Positions 27,901 to 42,085 of a stretch of DNA of 64,000 nt are shown here, piece after piece. The position numbers were made by a program, and so were the translations under genes. The notes below the pieces were generated by a model. The model did not search any database, had not been told where the DNA came from, and saw only the letters and a list, made by a program, of their open reading frames with translations. The stretch comes from Physcia stellaris. Taxonomy: Eukaryota > Ascomycota > Lecanoromycetes > Caliciales > Physciaceae. The stretch lies in NCBI GenBank assembly GCA_018902385.1, contig JABSSW010000062.1:1-64000 (forward strand), read 5' to 3'. Within the stretch, counting starts at the first letter, position 1. Every line of letters starts with the position of its first letter.

Positions 27901-28869
27901 ATAATTTCAATCAACAATATTTAATTTTCAAAATTAATCAAAATGTTTTTTTTCATTCAACAACAAAAAAATTTTTTGTTAAACGAATTACGAATCGTTT
28001 GATAAATTTGCAAAATGAAAACATCGCGATATTCAAATTTTTTCAAAACAAATAAAATCAAAATAAAATCAAATCGTAAATTGTATTCGAAATGAAATCG
28101 ACGTAAAAATAAATTGTAACGAATCAAAACGACGTGATTTTTTTGATTTGATACATTTGAAAACATTTCGAACAATGTTTTAAATAATCAAAAAATAACG
28201 AAACAAATCGCGAATATAAATTTGAATTTGTTAATTTTCGAAACATTTTGCGTAATTCAAAAAATTATCGTTATGAATTAATCGTAAAATTTTTACAAAC
28301 GAAACGAAAAATGCAAAATCGACGAAATTTGTAAACATGATTATCAAATAAAATCATTATGAACGAAAAATCAAATTATTTTTTTTATAAAAAGATAATT
28401 TTTCGACGTTTTCGTCGTTATTTTTTCAAATTTGATTGATTTTTTTGTCAATTCAAATCAATTTTGACAAAAAATCATCGAATAAATTTCGAAAAATTTT
28501 TTTCATTTCGATTAATGAAATTATCAAAAATTCGTTTAATTTTTTCAAAGTTTTTTTTATTTTTAAATCGAATATATAAATCAAATAAACAAAACGTCAA
28601 AAAAATTGTTTTTGTTTGATTTATCGAATATCGAAATTAAAACGCTAAATATAATCAAATTTTTGAAAAAAAAACGTAAATTGAATTTGTCGATAAAATT
28701 TTTGTTAAATGTTATTTAATTAACAAACGAAAAAATTCAAAAAATATAAACGATTGTTTTTTCGACGAAATTTCAAAACAATATGTTTCGTTTTTTAAAC
28801 ATTAACAATTTGTCGCAAATTTTTAAAATGCAAAATATTTTGTTTCGAATCGATGTTTTTAATAATCGA
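24917..28869. other. AT-rich stretch, mostly unassigned retroelement sequence
   Basis: Contains minus-strand frames at 26,332-26,015 and 28,175-27,957 and a plus-strand frame at 25,786-26,037, all without Gly, Pro or Trp. By position, 26,000-28,870 should hold the integrase and C-terminus of the Gypsy element whose RT/RNase H lies at 28,870-30,190. The stretch at 28,175-27,957 (NQKNHVVLIRY...) faintly resembles an integrase His-x-x-x-His start but is not convincing. Confidence 0.4.
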
Positions 28870-30190
28870 TAAAAAAATTTTATCGATTTATTGTTCGAAA
28901 AAAGTATTTGTTTGATTTCGAAAAAAATTTTTTTTGACATCGAAAATATAACATGACAAATTTTTTCGAAATCGAATTTTTTTTAACATTTAAATCGATA
29001 AAAAAATAATTGACGTTTTTTCGAACGAAAATTAAATAAAAAATTTTGTCAAAAAAAATTTGCAAAACATCGAATTGAAATCGATTTTTTTTTCGTTTTT
29101 GTTTTCGAAAAATAAACGCGTTTAATATTTTTTGCAAAAAATTCGTTACGCAAAAATTTTTTTTTTGTTTTGTAACGATTTGAAAATCGTCAATAATGAA
29201 CGATATAATCACGTAATCAATCATTTTAAATTCAAAATACGTTTCGAATTGTCGAAAAATAAAAAATCGAAATTTGACAATTGTTTTGAATTTTTTCGAA
29301 CGTGATTAAATCGAAAATCAATTTTTTGATCGAAAATGAAATTGATGAATAATTCAAAAAAATTTGATGAATTTGATCGAAATGTTGTTTTTGTTTAATA
29401 TTGAAAATATTTTATAAAAATGAATTTCGTGTTCGATTTTTGTAAAAAATATTATTATATCGTTCACATAAATTTTGACAAAATGACGATATTCGCGAAA
29501 CAATCGATCAATTTGACGTTACACGTACGTCGACGAATTTTTGTAATTTTGACGATCACGTTGAAATTTTTTGATTTTTATGATTGACGACAATAAATTT
29601 TGTCGATTGTTTGAATTAACGTCATTGAAAAAAAAAATTGAAACAATTTGATCGATTTAATCGCAATTTCGCATTGCGATTATGATATTTTTTGAAATGA
29701 TAACGAATATACGTCAGATTGTGTTATGATTTTGAAATTTTTAATGTTTATATTACACGATTTTTTTTCGTCGTCAACGCTTTTTCAAACGCGAAAACAA
29801 AAATAAAAAATGACGTTGAAAATTAATTCATTTTTGAACATTCGACAAAAATGTTTGCAAATTTCAAAAATTTTTTTATCAATTTTCGATTTTTTGCAAA
29901 AAATACATTTTTGTTTTTTTTTGTTACACGTTTTTTTCAATCATTTTTCAATGATATTTTTATGAAAATTTTTTTCGACATTTCGACAAAATCGATGTTT
30001 TTGTCAAAACGTCGAAAATTTTTCAACAATCTTGACGAATGAATTTAATTCGTCGAAATTGTAAACGATAACGTCGTTAAACAAAACGATTTCGATTAAC
30101 GAAATAAAAACGTTTGTAAAAAAATTTTCGAAATCGTTAACATCGATTTTGATTACGAAAATTTTTCGCAATTTAACAATTGACATCGAA
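28870..30190 (-). pseudogene. Gypsy family E: reverse transcriptase and RNase H remnant
   Basis: Minus strand. At about 29,530-29,450 the translation reads RQIDRLFREYRHFVKIYV followed by NDIIIF, matching the RT segment of a fungal Gypsy family (QRQIDRLLRPYRHF....YVDDIVIFS) with the second Asp kept and the first now Asn. Upstream (30,186-29,600) is the spacer and RT fingers (FFFQWRWF... for the usual FFYQWRVH if TGA is read as damaged TGG). Downstream, INKNNISIKFIK, LETYFEF-like and YFFIDLNVKKNS (29,224-28,880) match the thumb and the RNase H start (LYVDLDASKE). Most stops lie where Trp (TGG) is expected. One TAA lies where Gln is expected in the family pattern, so CpA is occasionally hit. This is a different family from copies A and D. 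Confidence 0.75.
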
Positions 30191-33100
30191 ATTTAAACAA
30201 GATTTTTTACAAACGATGTAACGATTGATATTTCGATTAACGACGATAAAATGACAAACGTAATCGAAAAATTATTATCGATTGCAAAAAACGACGACGT
30301 GCGAAATCACGACGCAAACGAAAATGAATTTTTGAATCAATCATTTTTGAATGAATTTTGATTTTTTGACGACGAAATATTTGACATTTTTATCGTCGAT
30401 ATCGATATGAAAATTATTAAAAAATCAATTTCAAATATTTTGTTTAATCGAAAATTTTTAAAAATCATGATTGAAAATTTTTTATATTGCGTACAACAAT
30501 AAATTTTAAACGCGTCAACGAAATTTTACAAAACGAAATGAAATTGTTATTCGATTCAAACAAAAATTTTTTGTATTCGACAATTCAACGATTTGAACGA
30601 CGACGATCATTCGATATGTAACGAAAATAATTGTAATTTTTTTGAATTGAACAAATTAATTTGAATCGTCAATTTCAAAAAACGTAAATTTTAAAAATTC
30701 AAATTTTAAAAATGTCGATTTATTTATTATTTCGATTATTTCGAATTATTTCGAAAAAATTTTCAATTTGTCGATATTTAAAAACATTTGTCGATTTTCG
30801 AAATCGTCAATTAAATTAAATAAAAAACGTAAATAAAAAAATTGCAATTTGATTTTTTGATCATTTTTTTTAAAACATTTTTGACATAAATAAATTAAAT
30901 ATTTGTAAATTTTCAATTTTCATGTCGATTAATTTTAATTTACGAATTTTAATTTCACGAAATCAATTTCGACAATGTCAATTTACAAAATGATTTGTTT
31001 TTGAAAAATTGATCGAAATTTTTTTTTGAATTACAAAAAAAAATCGATTTTCAAAAAACGTCAAATTCAAATTGAATTGTCGACGTTACGTTCAACGAAA
31101 TTTTGATTTTGACGTATTTTTGTTTTCATTTTGAAATTTTATTTTGTTTGAAAATGCGATTACGAATCAAATTGAAAAAAAAACAAATAATGAAAAAAAA
31201 TTCAAACGAAATGAAAAATCGAATTCGTAAATTTTCAAATTTAACGATTTTTTGATAAAAATTTTGATTTTAAATCGTAACGATCGATTATTAAACAAAA
31301 ATATTTGAATTTTTTTTCAAAAAAAATTTCGACGTTTAAAAAATTTCAAAATTTTTTTGAAAAAATCAACAAACAGAATCAAACGAAAAACGATGTAATT
31401 CGTGTTAAAAATTGTTTTTGAAAAATTTTCAAATCACGAAAACAATGAAATAACGATTTTCGTATCAATTACGTTTGAAATTTCGTTGACGTTTTTTGAA
31501 AAAAAAATTATAAAAAAATTTTGTTTTCAATATAAAATTTTCATGTGAAAAAAAAAAAAATTTGAAAATTTTTTTCAAATTTTTTTCATATTGACAATTT
31601 TGAAATCGAAACAAAATTTCAAAATTTTGTCGTTAAAAATTTAAAATTCGTTATTTTTTTTTAATTCGAATAATTGTTAATCGACGAAAAATATTGATTT
31701 TTGATTTTGAAATTTGACAAAAAAAAAAATCAAAAAAATTGTATAAATTGAAATTAAAAACAAAAAACAAATTTTTTTTTTTTTTTTGAAAATAAATCGA
31801 AAATCAAATGCGAAAATTTATTTCGATTTTACGTCGTTTCAAACGTCAAAAATCGTAATTCAAAAAATTGAAAAAAAATTAAAAATTTAAAATTGTAATT
31901 TGATTCGAATAAAACAAACGAAAAATAAAAAAATTCAAAATAAAAATCAACGTCAAATTGAATAATAATTTTTTGTCGAAAAAATTTCGAAACAATTTTG
32001 TTTATTGATTAAAAATTAACGTTATTTTTCAATGATCGAATTAAAATTGAATGTTTTAAATTTTCGATCGAAAATCGTTTTTGATCAAAATTAATTTTTT
32101 CGAAACGAATTTTCGAAAAATGAAAAAAAATAATAATCGTGAAATTAATTCAAAAAAAATTTGCATTTTATAAAATGAAATTCAAATTAATTCACAAAAA
32201 ATTTAATAACGAAATCGATTATTAAATGTTAAATATTCGATATTTAACAAAATTTCGATCAAATAAATGAAAAATTTTTCAAACGTTTCAAATTAAAACG
32301 TTTTGACGAAAATTCGAAATTTTTGATATCAAAAATTTTTCGAAATTCACGAAACGTTTGAAAAATTCGATAACGAAAATAAAATTTCACGTTTTTTAAA
32401 TCGATCGTTTTGATAAAAAAAAATAAAAAACATTTCATTAATTATTTTTCACGAAACATATTTTTTCAATTTCATTTAATTTTCAAATTGAACGTCAAAT
32501 AAAAATCGATTTCGAACGAAATTTTCGACAAATTCACGATTTTCAAAAAAAAACGAATTTTTTTGAATTCAAAATTTTAAATTTTCAATAAAAAATAAAT
32601 TTTTTTTTAATAAATTTAAATAAATTTCAAAACGTCAAATATAACATTGATTTGATTTTGTTTATTATAAATTGCGATCAAAATAAAAAATCGATTTTTT
32701 CGAATTTTCAATATAACGATTTTTTCGTCATTAACGAAATTTTTCAAATTCAAAAAAATCAAAATTAAAATAAAAAAATCAATCACGTTCGTTGTTATTT
32801 TCGATTTGAAAATTTTTTAAAAATTCAAATTGTTTCGTAAAATCGACAAATTTTTGAATCGTTTTAAAAAAAATAAATTATAAAAAAATCGCAAAAATTC
32901 GTTGTCAACAATTGATTTTCTTGAATTTAAAATATTTCAAAAGTAACAAAATCAAAACAAAAAATTCAAAATTCAATTCAAAATAATTTTTATATTTAAA
33001 ATATTTCGAATCGTTAAACAAAATTGAAATCAAATGCAAAATCGATTTTTTGTTTGACATAAAAATGAATAAAAACGTTCAAAAAAAAAATCAAATTGAA

Positions 33101-34585
33101 AATTTTTTTCGATTTTTCAAAAAAATTTTTTGAATATTTTGTGAAAAAATTTTCAAAAAATTGATAAAATTGAAAACGATTTTAATTGATAAAATGTTTT
33201 TTAGTTTGAATAAACGAGAAAAATTTTCGAAATTTGATTCGAAAAATTCGATTTCGCGATTAAAATTGAAAATTTCGACAAAAAAAAAAATCAACGAAAC
33301 GTTTGTTTGATATCAAAACGTAAATTAAATCAAAATTTTTTTCGATGAAACAAATCGTTGCGATAAACAACGAACAATCATAAAATTTTTTTCGATTCGA
33401 AAATGATTTGAAAATTATTTTTGTTTTTAATTCGTTATCAAAATTTCGTTCATCGTTTTCGATCAATATCGTTCGAATAACGTTTGCAAAAAATTTTTCG
33501 AAAACGTTAAAAAAAAAAAACAAATTTGAATGATTTCGTTGAAAATTGACGTCAAAATTAATTGATTGATTTTGAATTTTGAAAAAAATTTTTGATTTAA
33601 ACGTTTGTAAATCGTTTGAACGACGAAAATTTTCGACGATTTCGAAATTTGACAAAAATAATCAAAACTAAATTGAAACAAAAAGTTTTGAAATGAAAAA
33701 ATTTGATTTTCAAAATATAAAAAAATTTCGTTTGAAAATATTTTTACGTAACGCGACGTTTTAAATAAAGCTGACGTAAAATTTTAACTAAAACAAAAAA
33801 AATCATTTCGATTTTTTGTTTTCGATATCGAAAAAATTGTTTGAAAAAAAAATAAAAATTCAAAAATTTCGACAAATTTAACGTAAATTTTCAAAAAATG
33901 TTTTTGAAAAATTTTCAACAATCGAACTAATGCAAACAACGTTATTCGATTTTGTATCGATGATGTTAAAATTTGTCAAAAATTTTACAATTTTTGACGA
34001 AAACAAATTTTTTTGCAAATTTTACAAAAAAATTCAACGAAATTTCAAAATTTTTGATTCAAAAATAATTTATTTAAATCGAAATTGACAAATTAAATTT
34101 AAAATAAAAAATTTTGTCAAAAACATTTCAGAAATTTTCGATTTCGATTTTCGACAAAAATGAATAACGTTTTAAAAAAAATGACGAAACATGTAACGAA
34201 TCGTTAATTTTTCGTTTCGATTTTTTTTGAAATTTATCAAATTTGTTCAACGTTTTGTTTGTATTTTCGAAATTGAAAATTTAAAATTTGAAAAATGATT
34301 TTTCGATTTCAAAATTTTTCAAAAAAAAATTTTTTTCGAAACGTATCGAAAATTTTTTGTCGAAAAATTCGTAAAAAAATAAAATTGATTTATTGATTTC
34401 AATCGTTTTTAAAAAAATGTCAAAAAAATTTTTCGTCGTTTGTTTTTCACAAAAATTTTCGAAATTTCAATTATAATTTTTTCAATGTTGTATCAACAAA
34501 ACAAAAAAATTGATTTGAAAATTTTCGTGAAATTTCGATCGTGAAATTTTGAAAAACGATTGTTAATTAAAATAAAATTAAAAAA
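30191..34585. other. AT-rich stretch, probably 5' part of Gypsy E, unassigned
   Basis: By position upstream of the E-family RT on the minus strand, this should be gag and protease. Minus-strand frames at 33,655-33,260 and 33,294-33,091 are open but not recognisable. Long runs of A/T and TTTTTCGA-like strings dominate. No LTR edge was found. Confidence 0.35.
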
Positions 34586-34803
34586 TGTGAAATGTTATGC
34601 AATGATATAATATTATTACATAATTACACGAAAATATCGAAATGAAAAAACAAATAATGAAAATTTGTAAAAACATATGTAAAAAATTTGATTTTTGAAT
34701 GCGTCAAATCGAATTTCGATTTTAACATTCGATGTGATAAAATAACGATGTTAATTCGATGTTAATTTTGTCAAATGTTGAATTCGAAAATACGTTCGTC
34801 ACA
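34586..34803 (-). repeat. LTR, family of the 44,467 element
   Basis: 218 bp, TGTGAAATG...CGTCACA on the plus strand. It is the inverse of the LTRs at 44,467 and 48,747, so the sense strand is minus. It pairs with 41,872-42,085 in the same orientation. No matching 5-bp duplication flanks the pair (AAAAA before, TTTCA after). Confidence 0.8.
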
Positions 34804-35549
34804 TTATTTTTCGTTTTTTTTCAATTTCGTTTCGAAACGATCAACAAACGATCAAACGTTTTTTTTTTTTAACGACAAACGTTTTGCGCGATTTAGATGC
34901 GTTGTTGAATGACGTTGAATTGAATGATTGATAAAATGAAAAAATAAATTCGAAATGTTGTGAAATCGATTTCGTTCGCGAAATCGATTCGTCAAAAATC
35001 GTGAAAACATCAAATCGATTTACGATGAAAATAAACAATTTGATCATGTTAATAAAATCGTCGTAACAATGTTTAACGTTTTGATATTTTCGCGTATGTT
35101 ACGAAAATTTCGTTTACATTGCATGCGATAAAACGTGAATGTAATAAATGTTTTGAAAAATAATTAATTCATACGTTTCGTCAAAAATAATTTCGACGAA
35201 CATTAATAAAAAAAATTGTAAATTCGATTTAACGCGTCAACAATTTTGAAAATTTTTGCAACATCAAATTGATATCACGAAACAAACAATTTGACAAATC
35301 GATAAAATTTTATCATTCGATTAACGCGTCGATGTTATCGCATATACGACGTTTGATTCGTACAATGCATTCAACGAAATATGCATGTATTAAATTTTTG
35401 AAAAACAAATATTTTGAACGAATTTTACAAATAATTTCGCGTGTCATTAGTAAACAATTGAGAATTTTGTTGACGAATTTGTAAATGTTCGAAATTTTTT
35501 GACAATTTGTTGTTTATTCATATTCATTGCATCACATTTTACATTATTT
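34804..35549. repeat. LTR-adjacent repeat and an inverted LTR fragment
   Basis: 35,020-35,160 is similar to 42,330-42,510 (shared AAATAAAC.GTTTGATCATGTT-like and TTCGTT.ACATT strings), so each of the two minus-sense LTRs is followed by the same kind of sequence. Near 35,508-35,545, TTGTTTATTCATATTCATTGCATCACATTTTACA resembles the end of the plus-sense LTR at 44,467-44,650. This points to rearranged pieces of one family; the order of events is unresolved. Confidence 0.5.
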
Positions 35550-38500
35550 ATTGTTCAATAAAATTTGACGACAATTTTTGAAAATGTTTTTGACACGATT
35601 CAATTTTTCATGCGACGTAAATTTTGATTGTAAATAACGCCAAATAAATAAAAACAAAAAATCGAAACAAAAATTATTGAATCAATTTGACAATGAATTG
35701 TAACGAATTCGTTGACGTTTTTTGATCGATCATAAACAATAAATTTATAATTTAATCATTTCGTAAAACAAATTTCGTTGTTTTTGAATTAATTTCGTGA
35801 AAAACATTCACGATATTTTGAATATTTTGAAATTCGTCGTCGTCGACATAATATCAAATTCGATTATGAAAATTTCAATTCGATCATTTGCAACGATATT
35901 GAAAACGATAATAATAATATCGAAATTGCAATATATTATCGAATTTTCATTCAAACATTTCGTTTGCGATAATTGATTTTGAAAAATCGTTATGTTGTTT
36001 TTTCAACGAATTTTAAAATTTTTTTAACAATCAAAAATGAAAAATTGAATGAATGTGCATATCGTCGAGCAATTTCAATTCATAAACAAAATTTTTTTTT
36101 TGACAATTTTATATGAATTCAATTTTTGTCGTTCGAATTTGTTTGACGAACGAATCGTTTTTATATGACGACGATTTAATCAAAAATAATTTTTATTTCA
36201 AAATTTATAAACAAACGAAATTTGTTGATTCGAACAATCATTTTTTGTTTTGCATCGACAACATTGATTTTGACGTATTCGATAATACGATTCATTTTTT
36301 CGACAATGAATTCGTTTTGTTTAATCAACAAACGTTTTTTAATGATTTCGTAATCATTTAAATTTGATTCAAAAATCATTCGAAAATGATAATTTTTATT
36401 AATAAAAAATGAAATGAATTCGATGATCGTTGAAACATCGTTGTTGTCAACGAATTTCATGATATTTATTCAATCAATTCAATCGTTTTGACGATAATTG
36501 CAATACAAACGTAATCGAATTTCGATATTTTGATTCGTTCGTTCGATTTAATTATCGATTTCAAATTGAAAAACAATGAACAATTTACATTTGATTTTTA
36601 ATCGTTTACAAAAATTTTTCAAACGCGATTTACAAATTGATCATTTCGATTTGAAATAATGAAAAAAATAATTCATGAATACGAAATACGTAATGAAACA
36701 ATATTTTGACACAAATTTGAATTGTTAAATTATCGTCATCAATCACACAAAAAACGTAATGACGTTTTTTGATTAAACGATCGATAATAATACAAAATAT
36801 TGTTGTTTTTGAAATCAAATAATTCGATTATGAAATTTATCGATATATTCAATTTATCGTTGATTAAAAATTGACAATGAAATTAACAATTCGTGACGAT
36901 TATCGTGTGAAAATTTAAATCGTTGACATTTGTGACAATTACGAATATAACGTTTGATGAATAATCTCATATTAAATCAATAATAATAACGTTTAATGAA
37001 TTTTTCAATACGATTCATGTTCGAATGTGCACAAAAAAATTGATCGTGAACGTCACGAATTATTTCAATCATGAAATTTAATCGATTTGACATTCATAAA
37101 TTTTCGTTTTTGAAAAAAATTTCGTTTCGATCGAAACAATTTTGCAAATTTATTTTTTCGTTGATGATTTGTTCATCGATCAAAATTTGACGATAATTTG
37201 TACAATTTTTGTTTTTTCGATTGATTTGCATGACGCGTTCGTACAAATCGTTTTGAACGTCAATCGAACATAATTGCAATCGAAAAAATGACAACAAAAT
37301 TTGCTTTTTATAAAATTTTCGTTCGTCGTTTTCGACGAAACGAAATTCAAACATTTTAATCAAAACGTTCGTTTTAACGTTTTTGATTTCGAATTGATAT
37401 TGAATTTTGATATTGTAATCGATCAAAATTTCGATTCAACGTATTTGACGAAAAATGAATTTTTGTTTGTCATGAAAATTTTCAAATTTTTGTGATCGAT
37501 GTAAATTTCGATTAATTCGTCGATATTTTCGAATTCGAATTTTCAATGTTTCAAACATCGAATAATGATCAAAAAATTTTTGTTATATATTTCGTAATTG
37601 CATTCGACAAAAATCATTTTTTTGTTGAAAAAAATTATCGAATGAAAAATTTCGTCGTCGTCGTATTGAAATAAAATTTCATTTAAACATCAATTTGAAA
37701 AATCGATTTTCAAAATAGTTTTACGATTGCGATCGTAATGTCGAAAAATTGAAATTTCGATTATTTGTTTTTTCAAAATTTCGAATGTTTCGTTAACGAA
37801 ATCGATTCATTCGAAATCAATTTTTTTTGATCATTCGAATTAAAAATTTGACGAATTTCGAAAACGTTTTAATGAAACGTCGATAAAAATTGCAAAAATT
37901 TACAAACGTTTGCATTTTTTTGATGCATGTTGAACGAATTCAATTGACGATATTTTGTATTTTTTTAAAATTCATGCGTAATTTTTTGTCGATAATATGA
38001 TTTTTAAAAATAAAATTTTTGTTTGAAAAAATTCGCATTTTTTGATATCGATTTGAAAATCGATTTTTTTAATTTTTGAAATATTTGAATGAAATGTCGT
38101 TCATGTTGTTTTCGAATTTTATTGTAAATAAAAATATCATTCAAATACATTTGACAAAAATGATTAATATATTCAAACAACAAATCGTTTATGTAATGTT
38201 GTCAATTGATTGAATCATTGATTAATTCGAAAAACAATACATGATATTTGTAAATGTTTAACGAACATATAAAAATAATAAAATTTTCGTTTTGTGAATT
38301 CATTCGAAATTTATTGAAAATCGATATGATATTCAATTTGAACAAAAATTTACAATCGATAATTTTAACGAAAATTTTTTCAATCAAAAAAATAAAATAA
38401 TTATTACGTTTGATTATAACGTTTAGTTTTCGATAATCGATACACAAACATAATTGTTCGTTTGATTTGACGACAAATAAAATGAATAAAACATAAAATG

Positions 38501-40620
38501 TTTTGTTTGAATTGATAAGATTTTTTTGAAAATTTTCGTGAAAATATTTTTGAAAAATTTCGAATTTTTTAAACGATAAAAAATAAATTCGATTTCGAAA
38601 TAATTGAATCGATTTTTCAATCAATTCGATTTTGTGATCGTAAAATTTATGAAAAAATAATTTATCGATTTTTTTTTGAATTGAATACGTTTTCGAATCG
38701 TTTAAAAAATCAAAAATTTTACGTTTCAATTTTTTACGATTGTTTTCATGATTTTAAACGTTTTTTTTGAATTCATATCGAAATCAATTTTTATTTTGAT
38801 TAAATTTTTTTGACGTTGTCAATAATTTCATTTAATTTTTTCATAATCAACGAAAACGTTTTGATTTTTTTCTTTTTAAATTCGATCAGAAATTGAAAAA
38901 CGATCGCGTCAATAAAAAAACATTTAAAAAAAATATCGAAATTTAAATCGTTTTCGTATTTTTCATTGTCGAAAATCGTGATTTTAAATCGTCGACTAAA
39001 TCGTCGAATGAATTTTTTTGATTAAATTCGATTTTCGAATAGAAAATTTCATGAATGTAAATTGTTGAAATTTTTTATAATTTTAATACGTCGTTTCTTT
39101 TTAAAGAATTTGAAAAAAATATTCTTTATCGATTTTTTCAATGACATATCGAAAATTGAAATTTAACACGATTTTCGAAAAAAAAATTCATCGTTTTCGA
39201 CGTAATTTTCAATTGTAAATCGAAATAATCGAATTTTGATCGTTTTCGACGATGAACGTCTTTGAAAAATCGTATATTTTTGAAAATTTATCGATGCTGA
39301 AAATTTTTCGAACGACGTAAAAAAAAAAAAAAAATTTTTTGATTGAATGTCGTTGTTGAAAAAACGTTTTCAAATTTTAAACGTTTCGAAATGAATACAA
39401 CGATCAAATTTAAAAATGATTTTATCGATTTGCATGTTTAAATCACGTCGTGCGCGTTCATTCAAGATTTATTCAAAATCAAAAATGAACGTTTATTTTC
39501 GATAATGAACATAAAAATAAATAATTGAAATGATTTTGCATTGTGAATTTGAAATAAATAACATGAATAATAGATTTAATCAAACGATCGTCAAATTCGT
39601 TAACGTGTTTAAATCGAATGAAAAAATTACAAAATTTATTTGAAATTTTTCACAAATCAATTGCGCAATTTTTTCATCAATGAAAACAAATTCAAAACGT
39701 TTGTGTTCATTAATGTTTTGCACGTTGTGTTCGTATTTATCGAAAATTAATTTATTGAATGATTAATGAATTGTTTGTGAATTTATTGAACGTGTTGAAT
39801 GTTTTGAAATTGTTGAAATCGACAACATTTTTTCGCGATTTTGAAAAATTTAGATTTTTCGATTCATGTTCGAATGAGAATTTTTCGTTAATTTCGCTGA
39901 TTTTATCGTTCGTGAAAATTGATTTAATTGAATCGAATTTTTGAACAAAAAGTCGATTATTTTTAATTTTCAAAACGTTTTTTTTTACGTAATATTTTCT
40001 GAATGTAAAGAACAATCGATTCTGATTATGAACAATTTTTTGATCAATGATTCGACGTTTCGCACTTGTAACAATTTGACGACATTTTTTTTAATTTGAA
40101 AATTTTTAAGCGCGATCAGTTTCGAGACGAAAAATTTTTTAAAAATTGACGAGATGAAAACACGAATAAAAAATTTGACGTTGATTTTTTTATTAATTGA
40201 TTGATCAATTCGAATGAATGTTTCAAATTTAACGATTTGATAATTTTTCAAATTGTGACGATTTTTGATTCATCGTTTCGATTAATTTTTCCAGCGAATT
40301 GACATCGTTGAATTTTCAAATTGTTGACAATAATTCGTTGAAAAACAAACGTTAATTTTTCGCGAAATTCATCAATCAGAATTTGTGAAAGTAATTGAAT
40401 AATTGATTAGATAAAAGTACGAATTTCGAAAAAAATTTCGAAAAGCGTTGATTGATGTTTATTTTGAAATTTTTAAATTTATTTCGCACGATACGATCGA
40501 TGTTTTTTTCGACAAAAATTGTAATCAATAAAATAAACATTTCGTCGATCGTTTTGAAAAACAAAAAATTATGTTTGCGTCGAACAAAAACATGATCGCG
40601 AACGATTTTATTCAATCATA
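35550..40620 (-). pseudogene. Gypsy (copy A): gag, RT, RNase H region, integrase
   Basis: Minus strand. Gag: 40,615-40,376 resembles the retrotransposon gag core (FKTIDEMFILLITIF..., KFKNFKININQRFSKFFSKF, LSNQLFNYFHKF). RT: 38,729-38,202 is open for 175 codons with FFHKFYDHKIEL, ILFVVKSN, LCIDYRKLN, KLNIISIFNKFRM and YKYHVLFF, an ordered match to Gypsy RT (K..G..R.C.DYR.LN...KLD....F...R......Y...V.PF). RNase H end and integrase start: 37,426-37,094 opens DYNIKIQYQFEIKNVKTNVL, as in DYDI.Y.PG..N..AD.LSR, then LYERVMQINRKN. Integrase core: 36,818-36,630 has IIDRLIKKRHYVF and LFHYVFRIHEL. Tail: 36,460-36,176. It aligns with copy D. Every Gly and Pro of the family is replaced. It lies between the two minus-sense LTRs, which probably, but not certainly, belong to it. 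Confidence 0.8.
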
Positions 40621-41871
40621 ATAACACGATCAAAATTTTCATTTGATTCGTTGAATAATAATCATTGTTAATAATGAATTTGTTACGAATCAATTGTTTT
40701 CAAATTTCATATGATAATTTCGAAATGTTTTGTGAAAATTTGAAAAAATTCGAAATTTTAACATTACGTTTTTTATTTTTTGTAACGTTTGTATTTGAAA
40801 ATGAAACGAAAACGATAATATCGATTTTTTTCAAATTAATTTGAAAAATAACGTTTTCGATCGTGAATTGAAAATTTTCGATAAAAAAATCGTTGTTTTT
40901 AAATTTAAAATCGATTTGTTAATTTCGAATAATTTGAATCGTATTGACAAATTTATTGTAATTATCGACATGTTCGTTTCATTGAACAATGCAAATTACG
41001 TCGATATTTTTATCGACGCGTAATTTTTCGAAAATTTTAAAAATTGATGTCGAATCATGACGAACTCAATTGATCAATTGTGTTTCAATACAAATGTTGA
41101 AAAAATTTTCACAATCGTTTTTTTTTATCGAAAATTGATGAACGTTTTCGAAATGACAACAAAAAATGTTCGAATTCAAAAACAAAACAATGAAATCAAA
41201 TAATTTTTGTTTTGATTTAAAAACAACAATACGATCGATTTGAATAATACGTTTAAATCAAAATATTTCATGAATGCAAATATGTTGAATGACATAATTG
41301 TTTGTAAGAAAAAAATTTAATTTGCAAAAAAAAATCGAAATCGAAAAGCGTTTGCAATAAGAAATAAAAAAATCATTATTTGATCATTAATAGTTGCGAA
41401 AAGCAACGAATGATATGTAACGTGTTGTTTAAAAATGTGATAAACAAAATGAATAATTGATATTTGATTCGTGATGTTTCGTTATTGATGTTGATTTTGA
41501 TGAAATCGAACATCGTTTACACAATTTGTTGTTTTCGTTCAATGATCGAAAATAATGTCAATTCGTCGTTTCGATTTGTAACGTACGATTTCGTCGTCGT
41601 CTTGTTAAAATATCGAAATGATTTTTTCGTGAAAATTTACATTCGAAATCGTTGTTTTCTGAGAAATGATTTGCGTGAAATAGAATTTCGATGTTTTCAT
41701 TCGAATCGTTTGAGTTTTTGATTTCACGTGAACAAAACTTTTTCGTTTTCGTTGCACGTTTAAAATTTAATTGTTGACGTTTTAGATTTTCGCGTTTGAT
41801 TGAAATTTTGTTTATTGAATAAATTGTCGTATTTCGAACAACTTGAAAAAATTAAAATGATTTAAAAATAA
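40621..41871. other. AT-rich leader-like stretch, nothing recognised
   Basis: Between Gypsy A gag and the LTR at 41,872. Open plus-strand frame 41,464-41,721 has no family resemblance. If the LTR is the 5' LTR of Gypsy A this would be its untranslated leader and gag start. Confidence 0.4.
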
Positions 41872-42085
41872 TGTGAAATGTCATGCATTGATTGAACTAA
41901 TACATAATTACACGAGAATTTCTAAGTGAGAAGCAAATACATGAAAATTTGTAAAAACATATGTAAAAATTAGATCGTTTGAATGCGTCAAAACGAATTT
42001 CGATTCTAACATTCGATGTGATAAGATAACGATGTTAACACGATGTTAATTTGTCAGATGTTGAATTCGATGCACGCTCGTCACA
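41872..42085 (-). repeat. LTR, family of the 44,467 element
   Basis: 214 bp, TGTGAAATGTCATGC...GCTCGTCACA. It retains more CT/AG (AATTTCTAAGTGAGAAG, GATTCTAAC) than its partner at 34,586, so it has been mutated less. Confidence 0.8.

Noticed and set aside
24917-34585. A centromere core
   Set aside because: AT-rich, transposon-dense DNA can be centromeric in fungi, but nothing in the sequence alone distinguishes this from other repeat blocks; CENP-A mapping would be needed.
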